A program made the translations under genes and the position numbers. DNA of 64,000 nucleotides, from assembly GCA_963779685.1 (NCBI GenBank), contig CAVZZG010000003.1, positions 1,860,001-1,924,000 on the forward strand. Direction: 5' to 3'. The stretch comes from CAVZZG01 sp963779685. GTDB lineage: Bacteria; Actinomycetota; Thermoleophilia; Gaiellales; F1-60-MAGs149. A model generated the notes under the pieces. That model saw nothing but the letters and a program-made list of their open reading frames with translations. It did not search any database and was not told where the DNA came from. Shown piece after piece: positions 15,502 to 23,046 of the stretch (its first letter is position 1; every line of letters starts with the position of its first letter).

Positions 15502-16827
15502 TCAGTAGATCTCGAGGTACTCGGTGCGTTCCCAGTCCGTGACGTGCTCCTCGAACCGCGCCAGCTCGTACCGGCGCACGGCGAGCCATACCTGGACGAA
15601 CTCCTCGCCGAGCAGCTCGCGAATCGGCTCGCAGCGCTCGAAGTTGTCGAGCGACTCGCGCAGCGACCACGGTAGCTGCTCGTACTTGGGGTCGTCCTCG
15701 GCCGGCCCCGGGCCGGACGGCGGCTCGAGCTCGAGGCCCTCGCGGATGCCGAGCAGGCCCGAGCCCAGCACGGCGGCGGCGACGATGTACGGGTTGGACA
15801 GACCCGACGGCGCCCGGTGCTCGACGTGGCGCGACCCCTCGGTCGTGCCCTTGATGCGGATCAGCGCCGAGCGGTCCTCGAGACCCCACGAGATGTTGGA
15901 CGGCGCGAACGTGTGCGGCCGGCGCCGCTTGATGCAGTTCACCGTCGGCACGAGCAACGAGTAGATGCCCTTCGTGTACTTCAGATTGCCGGCGACGAAG
16001 GCGCGGGCCACGTCGCTGAGTCCATCCGTGCCGCCGTCCTCGCCGAACACCGAGCGGCCGGTGGCAGCATCGAGCAGCGAGATGTGGAAGTGCGCTCCGC
16101 ACCCCGCCATGCCGGTGATGGGCTTCGACATGAACGTGCCGATCAGCCCGTGCTTGTGCGCGATCTCCTGGACGGCGTTCTTGAACGTGTACGTGTCGTC
16201 CGGCCCGGAGATGCCGTGGCCCGGCGCGAAGTTGACCTCGAACTGGCCGGGGCCGTACTCGGCGTTGTAGGTGATCAGGTCGAGCCCGACCTTCGGCAGC
16301 TGCTCGAGGAGGTCGAGCACCACCGGGTGGTAGACGTTGCGGACCGGGTTGAAGATGTGGTAGCCGCCGAACAGCGGCGTGCCGTCGGGATGCAGGAAGT
16401 AGTTCTCGTACTCGCTGCCGGTGAGCATGGTGTAGCCCATGTCCGCGGCCAGGCCGAGCACGCGGTGCAGCAGCTGGCGAGGCGAGGCGAGGCGGGGGGC
16501 GCCGTTCATACCGTGGGCCGAGCAGATGAAGCGTGCATGGCCCGGCTGCCAGGGGATCACGGCGGCCGTGGCCGGATCGGGCGTCAGCAGCTGGTCGGCG
16601 TAGCTCGTCTCGGTGTTGTAGAGCGAACCCGGCACGACGTCGGAGCGCGAGTCGAGCACCTGGGCGCCGCCGTAGATGTTCAGGCCCTCCTCGGCGAAGG
16701 CGGCGGCCTTGCCGATGGGCACGAGCTTCACCCGGGCCGTGCCGTGGAGGTCGGGGAGCTCGAACCGCACCCAGGAGATGCCCTGGCCGCGCCACTGGTC
16801 GAGGATCTCGGGAACGGTCTTGGTCAC
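15502..16827 (-). CDS. Glutamine-synthetase-family ligase in BMC operon (gamma-glutamyl-amine ligase candidate)
   Basis: A 441-residue GS-fold enzyme. An N-terminal beta-grasp domain (WVRFELPDLHGTARVKLVPI) is followed by the catalytic domain with SEYENYF (metal-binding Glu), GPGQFEVNF, CGAHFHISL (the H-x-H metal/ATP motif) and a variant of NRSxxIRIP that reads EDRSALIRIKG. The Asn-to-Asp and lost Pro in that motif, and the divergent N-terminal loop, argue against a housekeeping GlnA. PuuA, GlnT/GMAS and GlnA3/4-type enzymes join glutamate to amines, which would fit the PuuB-like and amidase genes nearby. GTG 16827 overlaps the EutT-like stop (GTGA). Confidence 0.88.
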   Translation of the reverse strand: MTKTVPEILDQWRGQGISWVRFELPDLHGTARVKLVPIGKAAAFAEEGLNIYGGAQVLDSRSDVVPGSLYNTETSYADQLLTPDPATAAVIPWQPGHARFICSAHGMNGAPRLASPRQLLHRVLGLAADMGYTMLTGSEYENYFLHPDGTPLFGGYHIFNPVRNVYHPVVLDLLEQLPKVGLDLITYNAEYGPGQFEVNFAPGHGISGPDDTYTFKNAVQEIAHKHGLIGTFMSKPITGMAGCGAHFHISLLDAATGRSVFGEDGGTDGLSDVARAFVAGNLKYTKGIYSLLVPTVNCIKRRRPHTFAPSNISWGLEDRSALIRIKGTTEGSRHVEHRAPSGLSNPYIVAAAVLGSGLLGIREGLELEPPSGPGPAEDDPKYEQLPWSLRESLDNFERCEPIRELLGEEFVQVWLAVRRYELARFEEHVTDWERTEYLEIY

Positions 16828-17690
16828 GGCACCAGCTCCAACCGGTCATCGAGGGTGTGCCACGGGATCATGCGATCGATCCACGCCTGCATGCGATCGG
16901 CTGCGAGCATCAGGTGCTCGCACAGCTCGCGGAACTCGTCGTAGCTCGCGGCGCCGTGCTGCTCGCAGAACGTCTGCACGTCGGTGAGGAGCTCGATCGA
17001 GTCGACCAGATGCCACTTCGAGAGGCGCACGGCGTGGCGCGCCGAGAGCGTCCCGAGCAGCTCGTTCAGCGCCGACAGCGGCACGCGCTGCGCCCGTGCC
17101 TTGTCGCGCAGCGTCTGCACCTCCTCGCCCAGCCAGAAGAGGTTGAAGCAGGCGTAGAAGATGCCGGGGATGCGACCCATCGGGGGTCGCGAGAGCTGCC
17201 GCAGGCGCCTCACCTCGTTGGGCTCCGAGCGCCAGACGAGCTCGGTGAAGCGGTCGAGGCGATCGCAGAGCTCCCGGGTCGAGCCGGCCGCGGGGCGGTT
17301 CCGTCGCTCGTAGACGGCGGGTTGCATGCAGCCGCCGCAGTGCGTGCAGTAGTCGGACTCCGTCTGGCGCTCGTGCCGGTGCACGGCGGCGGACGGAGCG
17401 GCCTGGCCGGGACTGAGGATCGCGACGCCGCTCGACTCGGCGTGCTCCCGCGCGAGGTCGGTGACGATCGCCCCGGCCGGAACCTGCAGGGCCGCGCCGG
17501 CGGCGGCGGCCCGGACGACGTCCTCGTAGGTCACGACGCGTCCCGCGGTGACGACGTTGGCGGCGGGTGCGGGCGCGCGCGGTGCCGGCGGCGGCGATGC
17601 GGCGGGCGGCGGGGACGCGGGGGCGCCGCGTTGCTCGGCCAGGGCCCTGGCGACCAGCTCGACGATGCGGTCCTGGAGGTCGTCGGCCAC
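16824..17690 (-). CDS. EutT-like BMC protein with encapsulation-peptide-like N-terminus and Cys/His metal motif
   Basis: A 288-residue protein. Residues 3-22 (DDLQDRIVELVARALAEQRG) form an amphipathic helix followed by a long Pro/Ala linker (23-45), resembling a shell-targeting tag. Residues 51-92 (RVVTYEDVV to VTDLAREHAESSGVAIL) resemble the N-terminal segment of EutT and the 77-residue neighbour. His106-x11-Cys118-x2-Cys121, with Cys115 and His104 close by, recalls the H-x11-C-C-x2-C metal site of EutT cobalamin adenosyltransferases. The remainder is alpha-helical. No cobalamin-dependent enzyme is seen in this operon, so adenosyltransferase function is uncertain. GTG 17690 follows the upstream stop after one base. 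Confidence 0.7.
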   Translation of the reverse strand: MADDLQDRIVELVARALAEQRGAPASPPPAASPPPAPRAPAPAANVVTAGRVVTYEDVVRAAAAGAALQVPAGAIVTDLAREHAESSGVAILSPGQAAPSAAVHRHERQTESDYCTHCGGCMQPAVYERRNRPAAGSTRELCDRLDRFTELVWRSEPNEVRRLRQLSRPPMGRIPGIFYACFNLFWLGEEVQTLRDKARAQRVPLSALNELLGTLSARHAVRLSKWHLVDSIELLTDVQTFCEQHGAASYDEFRELCEHLMLAADRMQAWIDRMIPWHTLDDRLELVP

Positions 17691-17691
17691 G

Positions 17692-18075
17692 TCACACCTC
17701 CCGGAGCTGGACCGGGATCGAGCCCTTGGACAGGATCTCGCCACCCCACGTTCGCAGCGTCTCGAGCCCCTCCGTGACCTTGGCGAAGACGCTGACCTCG
17801 CCGAACGGCTCGGTATCGCCGTAGAAGATGCAGATGGTCTGGCGGCCGGGGTAGTAGCCGATGTCGCCGGGCTGGACGTTGAAGATCTCGTTCTCCGGCT
17901 CGGAGAAGAACGGCACCATCACGATGAGCTCGTCACCGGCGAATTTCGCGTGCACCGAGAAGCTCTCGCACGGCAGGTGCTCGGCGAAGAGCCGCGACAC
18001 GTTGGGCGCCTCGCGCTCGAGCAGCGTCGCGACGACGCGCTCGTTCCCCGACAGGATCTCGAACGATCTCCCCAC
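17692..18075 (-). CDS. DUF3830-like (cyclophilin-fold) protein
   Basis: A 127-residue all-beta protein that I assign tentatively to DUF3830. The features seen are SVHAKFAGDELIVMVPF, NVQPGDIGYYPGRQTICIFY and GEVSVFAKVTEGLETLR, ending near ILSKGSIPVQL. Related cyclophilin-like proteins accompany amide- and nitrogen-compound catabolism genes, but no reaction is known. GTG 18075 is chosen because it is preceded by GGGGAG at a good distance and starts the conserved region. A 126-bp gap carrying a perfect palindrome (18179-18193) separates it from the FAD oxidoreductase, so an internal promoter is possible. Confidence 0.7.
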   Translation of the reverse strand: MGRSFEILSGNERVVATLLEREAPNVSRLFAEHLPCESFSVHAKFAGDELIVMVPFFSEPENEIFNVQPGDIGYYPGRQTICIFYGDTEPFGEVSVFAKVTEGLETLRTWGGEILSKGSIPVQLREV

Positions 18076-18178
18076 GCCTTGGCTCCCCGGCGACGACAGG
18101 ACTACGGACAGGGTGCGATGGTAGGCAATCGCACGCCGTACCGGCAAGCGATCACGGGCCGGTTTGGACGGCCGCCTG

Positions 18179-18193
18179 TGTGCAGGGTGCACA
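18179..18193. promoter_or_regulatory. Perfect palindrome TGTGC-N5-GCACA inside the BMC operon
   Basis: TGTGCAGGGTGCACA lies in the gap between the FAD oxidoreductase stop and the DUF3830-like start, about 104 bp upstream of the latter. Similar sites occur at 9529-9543 (PucR-type regulator start) and 26092-26106 (upstream of the glutamate-synthase-like operon). It is a candidate binding site for the PucR-type regulator. Confidence 0.45.
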
Positions 18194-18201
18194 TGACGGC
18201 T

Positions 18202-19530
18202 CTACCGGTGCGACCAGCCGCCGAGGGCGATGACCGCGTCGCGGAGCCGGGAGCGCCGCTGCGTGCGATCCTCGTTCCGGTCGGCCTGGCGGAGCATCCA
18301 GTAGATCAGGTTGGCGCCGACGAACCGCAGCGGCTCGGGCTCCCAGTCGCGCGACGGCGCCGGGTTGACGAACGGCAGCCGGATCAGGTCGCTGGTCTCG
18401 CGGCGGATGAGGTCGCTGAGCACGCGGCCGGAGAGGTTGGCGGCCGCCACGCCGACGCCGACGTAGCCGCCGGCCGAGGCAAGGCCGGTGGCGGGATCGG
18501 CGACGATCGCCATCTTCCAGTCGCGGTAGGCGCCGAGAACGCCCGACCAGGCGTGGACGATGTCGGCATCGCGGGTGGCCGGGAACAGCGTGTGGAGGCG
18601 TCGGGTGAGGTTCTCGATGGCCCAGGTCTCCACCTCGCCGAACCGGTCGTGCCCGGAGCGCCAGTAGTAGGGACGGCCGCGGCCGCCGATGGCGATCCGC
18701 CCATCAGCCGTGCGCTGGATGTACACGTAGGCGTGGGCGTTGTCGTTGAGCACCTCGGCGTTCTGCCAGCCGATCTGCTCCCAGGCCGCGTCGGACAGAG
18801 GCTCGGTGACGATCATGGTCGAACGCGGCGGAACGACCCGGCGCCCGAGCCCGGCGAGGCTGGCGGTGTAGCCCTCGGTGGCGCGCACGACCCACTGGGC
18901 GCGGACATCGCCCTGTTCGGCCCGCGCCAGTCCAGGCCCGATCTCGGTCACGCGCGTCGCCTCGTAGATGTCGACGCCGGCCTTCTCGACCACGTCGGCC
19001 AGGCCGCGGGCGAGCCGGGCCGGCTGGACCCGGGCGAAGTCGGGGTCGAACAGGCCGCCCAGGGCGACCGGGATGCGGATCCGCTCGGCCAGCTCGTCGG
19101 GCTCCATCCATCGCCCCCCCGCCGCGACGGGCAGATCGCGCAGGTCGTTCAGCTGCGGCCGGTTCGTGGCCACGGACAGCATGCCGCCGTGATGGAAGGC
19201 GCAGTCGATGCGCTCGACGTCGCACACCCGGCCCACCTCGGCCACGGTCTCGCGGATGGCAGCCTCGGAGGCCGCGTCGTGGTAGCCCGCCGCCGAGCCG
19301 CACACCCAGCCGCCGTTGCGGCCGGAGGCGCCGTACCCGCACACCTCGCGCTCGAGCACGCACACCCGCAACGACGGGTCGGCGCGCTTCAGGTAGTACG
19401 CGGTCCACAGCCCGGTGAACCCGCCGCCCACGATCGCGACGTCCACCTCGATCCCACCCGGCAACGCCGGCCGCGGCTTCGGCAGCCCGCCCATGTCGTG
19501 GAACCAGAAGCTCGGACCGCCGATCAGCAT
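18202..19530 (-). CDS. FAD-dependent oxidoreductase, DAO family (PuuB-like)
   Basis: A 442-residue flavoprotein. The dinucleotide-binding motif VGGGFTG lies at residues 34-40, followed by VLEREVCGYGASGRNGGWV, the ASGRNGG motif typical of gamma-glutamylputrescine oxidase (PuuB) and related DAO enzymes. Near the C-terminus GLASAGGYVGVGVAAANLSG forms the second FAD contact. It should oxidise a C-N bond to an imine, giving an aldehyde after hydrolysis. ATG 19530 is used; the conserved FWFHD segment follows. It is the first gene of the shell operon on the minus strand, and in the gamma-glutamyl model it would produce the aldehyde for the CoA-acylating dehydrogenase. Confidence 0.87.
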   Translation of the reverse strand: MLIGGPSFWFHDMGGLPKPRPALPGGIEVDVAIVGGGFTGLWTAYYLKRADPSLRVCVLEREVCGYGASGRNGGWVCGSAAGYHDAASEAAIRETVAEVGRVCDVERIDCAFHHGGMLSVATNRPQLNDLRDLPVAAGGRWMEPDELAERIRIPVALGGLFDPDFARVQPARLARGLADVVEKAGVDIYEATRVTEIGPGLARAEQGDVRAQWVVRATEGYTASLAGLGRRVVPPRSTMIVTEPLSDAAWEQIGWQNAEVLNDNAHAYVYIQRTADGRIAIGGRGRPYYWRSGHDRFGEVETWAIENLTRRLHTLFPATRDADIVHAWSGVLGAYRDWKMAIVADPATGLASAGGYVGVGVAAANLSGRVLSDLIRRETSDLIRLPFVNPAPSRDWEPEPLRFVGANLIYWMLRQADRNEDRTQRRSRLRDAVIALGGWSHR

Positions 19531-19618
19531 GACGGCATTCTGCCTTGGCCCCGCTGAATCCGCGGCACGTGCGGGCCAGGGGCGACGGGGCGCCGGCGCA
19601 AAGGCCGAACCGGCGTCA

Positions 19619-20503
19619 TCACCCGACGACGGCGACGCCGCACGGTGCGTGCAGGCCGTCGATGAACGACTTCTCGACGCTCGACCCGTCGAGGTTCGCG
19701 CGGCCGATCGTCGTCCCGTCCTCGGCAGGGAGCGGCCCGAGGTCCGCCCAGTACAGGTGCGCCTGGTCGACGGCGACGCCGCACTGTCCGTAGAGGCCCT
19801 TCACGAAGGCCGGCTGCACGTCGCTGCCATCGGCGCGCGCCCTGCTGATGGTGCCCGCCGAGAGGTCTGTCCAGTAGATGTAGCCGCCCGCCACGGCGAT
19901 ACCGGACGGGGCGCGGCCGGCGGCGATGAACGTCTGGTCGACGTCCTGCCCGTCGAGCGTGGCCCGCCCGATCGCCTTGCCGAAGGCGTTCGTCCAGTAC
20001 AGGTACGTGCCGTCCGTGGCCAGGCCGCTGGGCGTGCGCGCGCCCTTGATGAACGTCTGGTCGACACCGCTCCCGTCCAGATTGGCGCGTCCGATCGTCG
20101 TGCCGTCCGGCCAGCGGGTGTTGGCCCAGTACAGGTGACCGCCGGCGACGGCGACGCCGCAGGGGGCGTTCGCGCCCGCGATGAAGCTCGTGTTGACACC
20201 GGAGCCGTCGATGTTTGCGCGGCCAATGGTGGGCGAGCCCTCGTTGGCCCAGAAGAGGTGCGTCCCGTCGGTCGCGACGCCACAGGGCCTTTCGGCGCCG
20301 ACGACCTGGTTGGGGGCGACGGTACGTCCGTCGAGGTCAGCTGCGCCGAGTGTGGTGCCGTGGTCGTTCGCCCACATGAGGTGCGGACCTGGGGTGGCGA
20401 TCGGCGCGGCCTTCTCGCCGCCGCCGCCGCACGCCGCTGCCACCAGGGCCACTGCCGCCAGCCCCCATGCCCACCGACCAGGGTGTCGCACGTCCCGGAC
20501 CAC
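19619..20503 (-). CDS. Lipoprotein with six YWTD/NHL-like beta-propeller repeats
   Basis: A 294-residue protein starting at GTG 20503. The lipobox ALVAAAC ends at about Cys25, after an Arg-containing start and hydrophobic core, so it should be a surface lipoprotein. The rest is six repeats of about 44 residues with the pattern PCGVAVxGxHLYWAN...GTTIGRANLDGSG, characteristic of LDL-receptor YWTD/low-complexity propellers. No catalytic residues are recognised; such domains mediate binding. A TATAGG-like box lies about 21-26 bp upstream of the start. The gene is separated from the BMC operon by 88 bp. Confidence 0.82.
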   Translation of the reverse strand: MVRDVRHPGRWAWGLAAVALVAAACGGGGEKAAPIATPGPHLMWANDHGTTLGAADLDGRTVAPNQVVGAERPCGVATDGTHLFWANEGSPTIGRANIDGSGVNTSFIAGANAPCGVAVAGGHLYWANTRWPDGTTIGRANLDGSGVDQTFIKGARTPSGLATDGTYLYWTNAFGKAIGRATLDGQDVDQTFIAAGRAPSGIAVAGGYIYWTDLSAGTISRARADGSDVQPAFVKGLYGQCGVAVDQAHLYWADLGPLPAEDGTTIGRANLDGSSVEKSFIDGLHAPCGVAVVG

Positions 20504-20589
20504 GATGCGGATCCACGAGATCCTATATCGGACGTGCCGATCATTGCAAGGGCCCTGCGGCGATCGTCACGGAAGGCCCAGCCTGTTCA

Positions 20590-20629
20590 CCGTGAGAAGT
20601 TCAGTGCCGTGCCGCGAAATTTCTCACGG
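20590..20629 (-). terminator. Hairpin with 9-bp perfect stem downstream of the secreted metallopeptidase gene
   Basis: CCGTGAGAA at 20590-20598 pairs with TTCTCACGG at 20621-20629, with a 22-base loop. It begins a few bases after the stop at 20635 on the minus strand. There is no U-tract, so it could be a weak terminator or mRNA-stabilising structure. Confidence 0.5.
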
Positions 20630-20634
20630 CAGCG

Positions 20635-22965
20635 TCAGGGGTTGATGGTCCAGTCGTAGTGGATGGTGTGCGTGTCCGAGGCGGGTGGGCTGTCGTAGGT
20701 GCCGACGATCGTCGAGGCCGTGGGGTCACGCAACATCGGGCCGCTGCTCGTGCCGTAGGAGACGACCGAGATCGGGAGGTCGCCCGGCGGTGGCGGGTCG
20801 GCGCAGCCGCTGTAGGTGACGGGAATCGTGCCCGGGATGACGCCGATGTCGAAGTAGTAGGTCGGCGGTGGCGTATCGACGAGGTCGACCTCGACGCTGT
20901 CCCCGTTGGCGGGATCGAGCGGGACGGTGCCGGTGCCGTCGCCGACGCAGTCTCCGGCCAGGCCGGTGCCGTGGAACGTCACGTCCACCGACCCGGACTT
21001 GAGCCGGTAGCTCCGCGTGGGCCCGGGGATGCCGTGATTGTCCACCAGCTGCAGCTGGGCGTGACCGCTCCAGGTGAAGACGAGCTGCACGCCGGCGCAG
21101 GCCGTGGTGCAGGAGTACATCGACCCGGAGAAGTTGACGGTCGGGTCGCAGCGCGGGTCGACCTGGAGCTTCAGGTCGGCCTTGTGGGCCGACTTCCCGG
21201 CATTGGAGAGGACGAAGATCGCGTTGTGGAACTCCTCGTCGGGCTTGCTGAAGCAGAACGACGTCGCCGGCTGGAGACTGAGGTCGATCCGCTTCCAGCC
21301 GTTCTTCGTCTGGGCGAGCATCTCGACGCCGACGCCGCCGGCCGCCTCGAACCCGTTCTGGACCGTCACCTGGCCGACCCGCGTATCGGAGACGACCACG
21401 TGGATGTAGTCGATGGCGTACGGCTTCATCGACGGCGAGTACGTGTAGACCAGCGGGTTGCCCGCACCGGCTCCGCCGAGCTTCAGATCGGTCTCGCCGA
21501 ACGGCGTCGGCACCCTCGGGTACGAGTCCCACGCCGAGAACGAGTCGACAGGGAACCCGCTCTCCCCGATGGGCGACGTGTTCCAGAACTGGAGGGCGAA
21601 GTCCCGGTACGCAGCTTCGAAGTCCCCGCCGGCGGGCGCCGCATGGACGGCGTTGTCGAAGCCCGCAGCTCGGAGGGAGGTGAACAGCGTCCGGATCGCG
21701 GCGGCACCGGACTGCCGCTTCAGCCAGTACCAGAAGGGCCAGGCGTTGTACGACTGGTCGGGGAGCCCCGTCGCCCATGAGGTGTGCGACCAGTCGTTCC
21801 ACGAGTGGACGAACGTGTTCATCGGGTACACCTCGTCGCGCGCCCACAGCGCGCTGCCCTCGACCCAGCCGTCGGGCAGGGAGCACATCACGCCGGTCGC
21901 CGCCTGCTCGGCGTGGAAGAACTCGTGCGCGAGCGTCGCCGGCGGGTCGGTGTTGTCACGGGCCATCAGGATGAACGCCGAGGCAGGGCCGCAACTCGAC
22001 CCCTGGGTGATGGCGTTGTTGCCGCCGATGACGCTCCGGTCGACGATGTACACGTCGAGTCGTCCGTCTCCGGTCGGATCGCACGCGGTGTCGGCGAGCG
22101 GCTGGGGGAAGCCGTCCGTGCCGATCAGCTTCGGCCAGATCTTGGCGTCGATCGCACTCGCCAGGCTGGTCGCCTGGGCCGCGTCGGCGGTGGTCGACGC
22201 CCAGACCACGACCGGCCCGGCCGCGGCCGCCCCGAACCACGTCCCGGCGGGCACCGGCGTGCCCGGCCCGCAGCCGCGGATGGGGTCCGCGAGCGCACCC
22301 CGCGCCGCCGCCGCGGACGCGCCGCCGGGCGCCCAGTGGCTGCCGACCTCGTCGGGTGGCAGCAGGTAGGGGGTGACCGCGGCCTGCTCCGCGCTCGACA
22401 GCGATCCCCACTGCTCGAGCGCGATCAGGCCGCCCGCGCTGCCCGACGGCTGCGTGCCGCGGTAGATCGACGGCAGCCGCCGGTCGCCGCTCTCCGCGTA
22501 GAGCTGGTACAGCGCGGCCTTGCCGGGAGTCAGCCTGCCGCCGGCGAGATCCGCCTCGATGCGGGCGTCCGCCGATCCCTCGAGCACGCTCACGGTGCGG
22601 GAGGATCGGCAGGCCTTCTTGATGCACGCCCGCAGGACGTAGCGCACCGCCGCGGCGGTGGCGGGAACCCGGAGCCGCAGCGACAGCCGCGACGTGGCGC
22701 GCGCCTTCAGGGGCTTCGACGTCACCGAGCCGATCGCGACGACCGCGCCAGGGCCGACCGGGACGAGCGAGAATGCGATCCGGACGCGCGCCCGCCGCCG
22801 GGCGGGGTTGCGCACGCTCGCCGTGACGGCGAGCACATCGCCGAGGTGCCCCGAGGAGGACGTCTTCACCGCGGAGAGCGCAGGCGCGGCGGCCCGGGCG
22901 ACGGCCGCCGGGCCGGCCAGCGCGGCCAGGACCGCCGTGAGGACGATCGAGACGGTCGTGCGCAT
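20635..22965 (-). CDS. Large secreted HExxH metallopeptidase-like protein with N-terminal Ig-like domain
   Basis: A 776-residue protein with a signal peptide (residues 1-26, cleavage after ARAAA). Residues about 28-125 resemble a CARDB-like beta domain (DVLAVTASVRNPARRRARVR). A metallopeptidase-like core contains HEFFHAEQ near residues 346-353, then GWVEGSALWARDEVYP, giving a HExxH plus Glu zinc site. A calcium-binding-like DPTGDGRLDVYIVD precedes it. The C-terminal about 250 residues are beta-rich with paired cysteines. The same HExFH...EG arrangement occurs in the truncated gene at 1-953. Peptidase activity is inferred from the motif only. Confidence 0.8.
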   Translation of the reverse strand: MRTTVSIVLTAVLAALAGPAAVARAAAPALSAVKTSSSGHLGDVLAVTASVRNPARRRARVRIAFSLVPVGPGAVVAIGSVTSKPLKARATSRLSLRLRVPATAAAVRYVLRACIKKACRSSRTVSVLEGSADARIEADLAGGRLTPGKAALYQLYAESGDRRLPSIYRGTQPSGSAGGLIALEQWGSLSSAEQAAVTPYLLPPDEVGSHWAPGGASAAAARGALADPIRGCGPGTPVPAGTWFGAAAAGPVVVWASTTADAAQATSLASAIDAKIWPKLIGTDGFPQPLADTACDPTGDGRLDVYIVDRSVIGGNNAITQGSSCGPASAFILMARDNTDPPATLAHEFFHAEQAATGVMCSLPDGWVEGSALWARDEVYPMNTFVHSWNDWSHTSWATGLPDQSYNAWPFWYWLKRQSGAAAIRTLFTSLRAAGFDNAVHAAPAGGDFEAAYRDFALQFWNTSPIGESGFPVDSFSAWDSYPRVPTPFGETDLKLGGAGAGNPLVYTYSPSMKPYAIDYIHVVVSDTRVGQVTVQNGFEAAGGVGVEMLAQTKNGWKRIDLSLQPATSFCFSKPDEEFHNAIFVLSNAGKSAHKADLKLQVDPRCDPTVNFSGSMYSCTTACAGVQLVFTWSGHAQLQLVDNHGIPGPTRSYRLKSGSVDVTFHGTGLAGDCVGDGTGTVPLDPANGDSVEVDLVDTPPPTYYFDIGVIPGTIPVTYSGCADPPPPGDLPISVVSYGTSSGPMLRDPTASTIVGTYDSPPASDTHTIHYDWTINP

Positions 22966-23020
22966 GGGAGGACTGTCCCCGACGCAACGACCAATCGCAA
23001 GCGGAAGCGCGGATCATTCA

Positions 23021-23041
23021 CCGCCCGGTTGATCCGGGCGG
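23021..23041 (-). terminator. Terminator-like hairpin after the glutamate-synthase-like operon
   Basis: CCGCCCGG (23021-23028) pairs perfectly with CCGGGCGG (23034-23041) around a TTGAT loop. It starts six bases after the stop at 23047 on the minus strand. A short T-containing stretch (TGAATGATCC) follows, so weak intrinsic termination is plausible. Confidence 0.55.
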
Positions 23042-23046
23042 TTAGC

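Noticed and set aside
19531..19618. Operator or riboswitch before the first BMC-operon gene
   Set aside because: The 88-bp gap holds a CACGTG and weak promoter-like bases, but no copy of the TGTGC-N5-GCACA palindrome and no conserved RNA fold that I can recognise.
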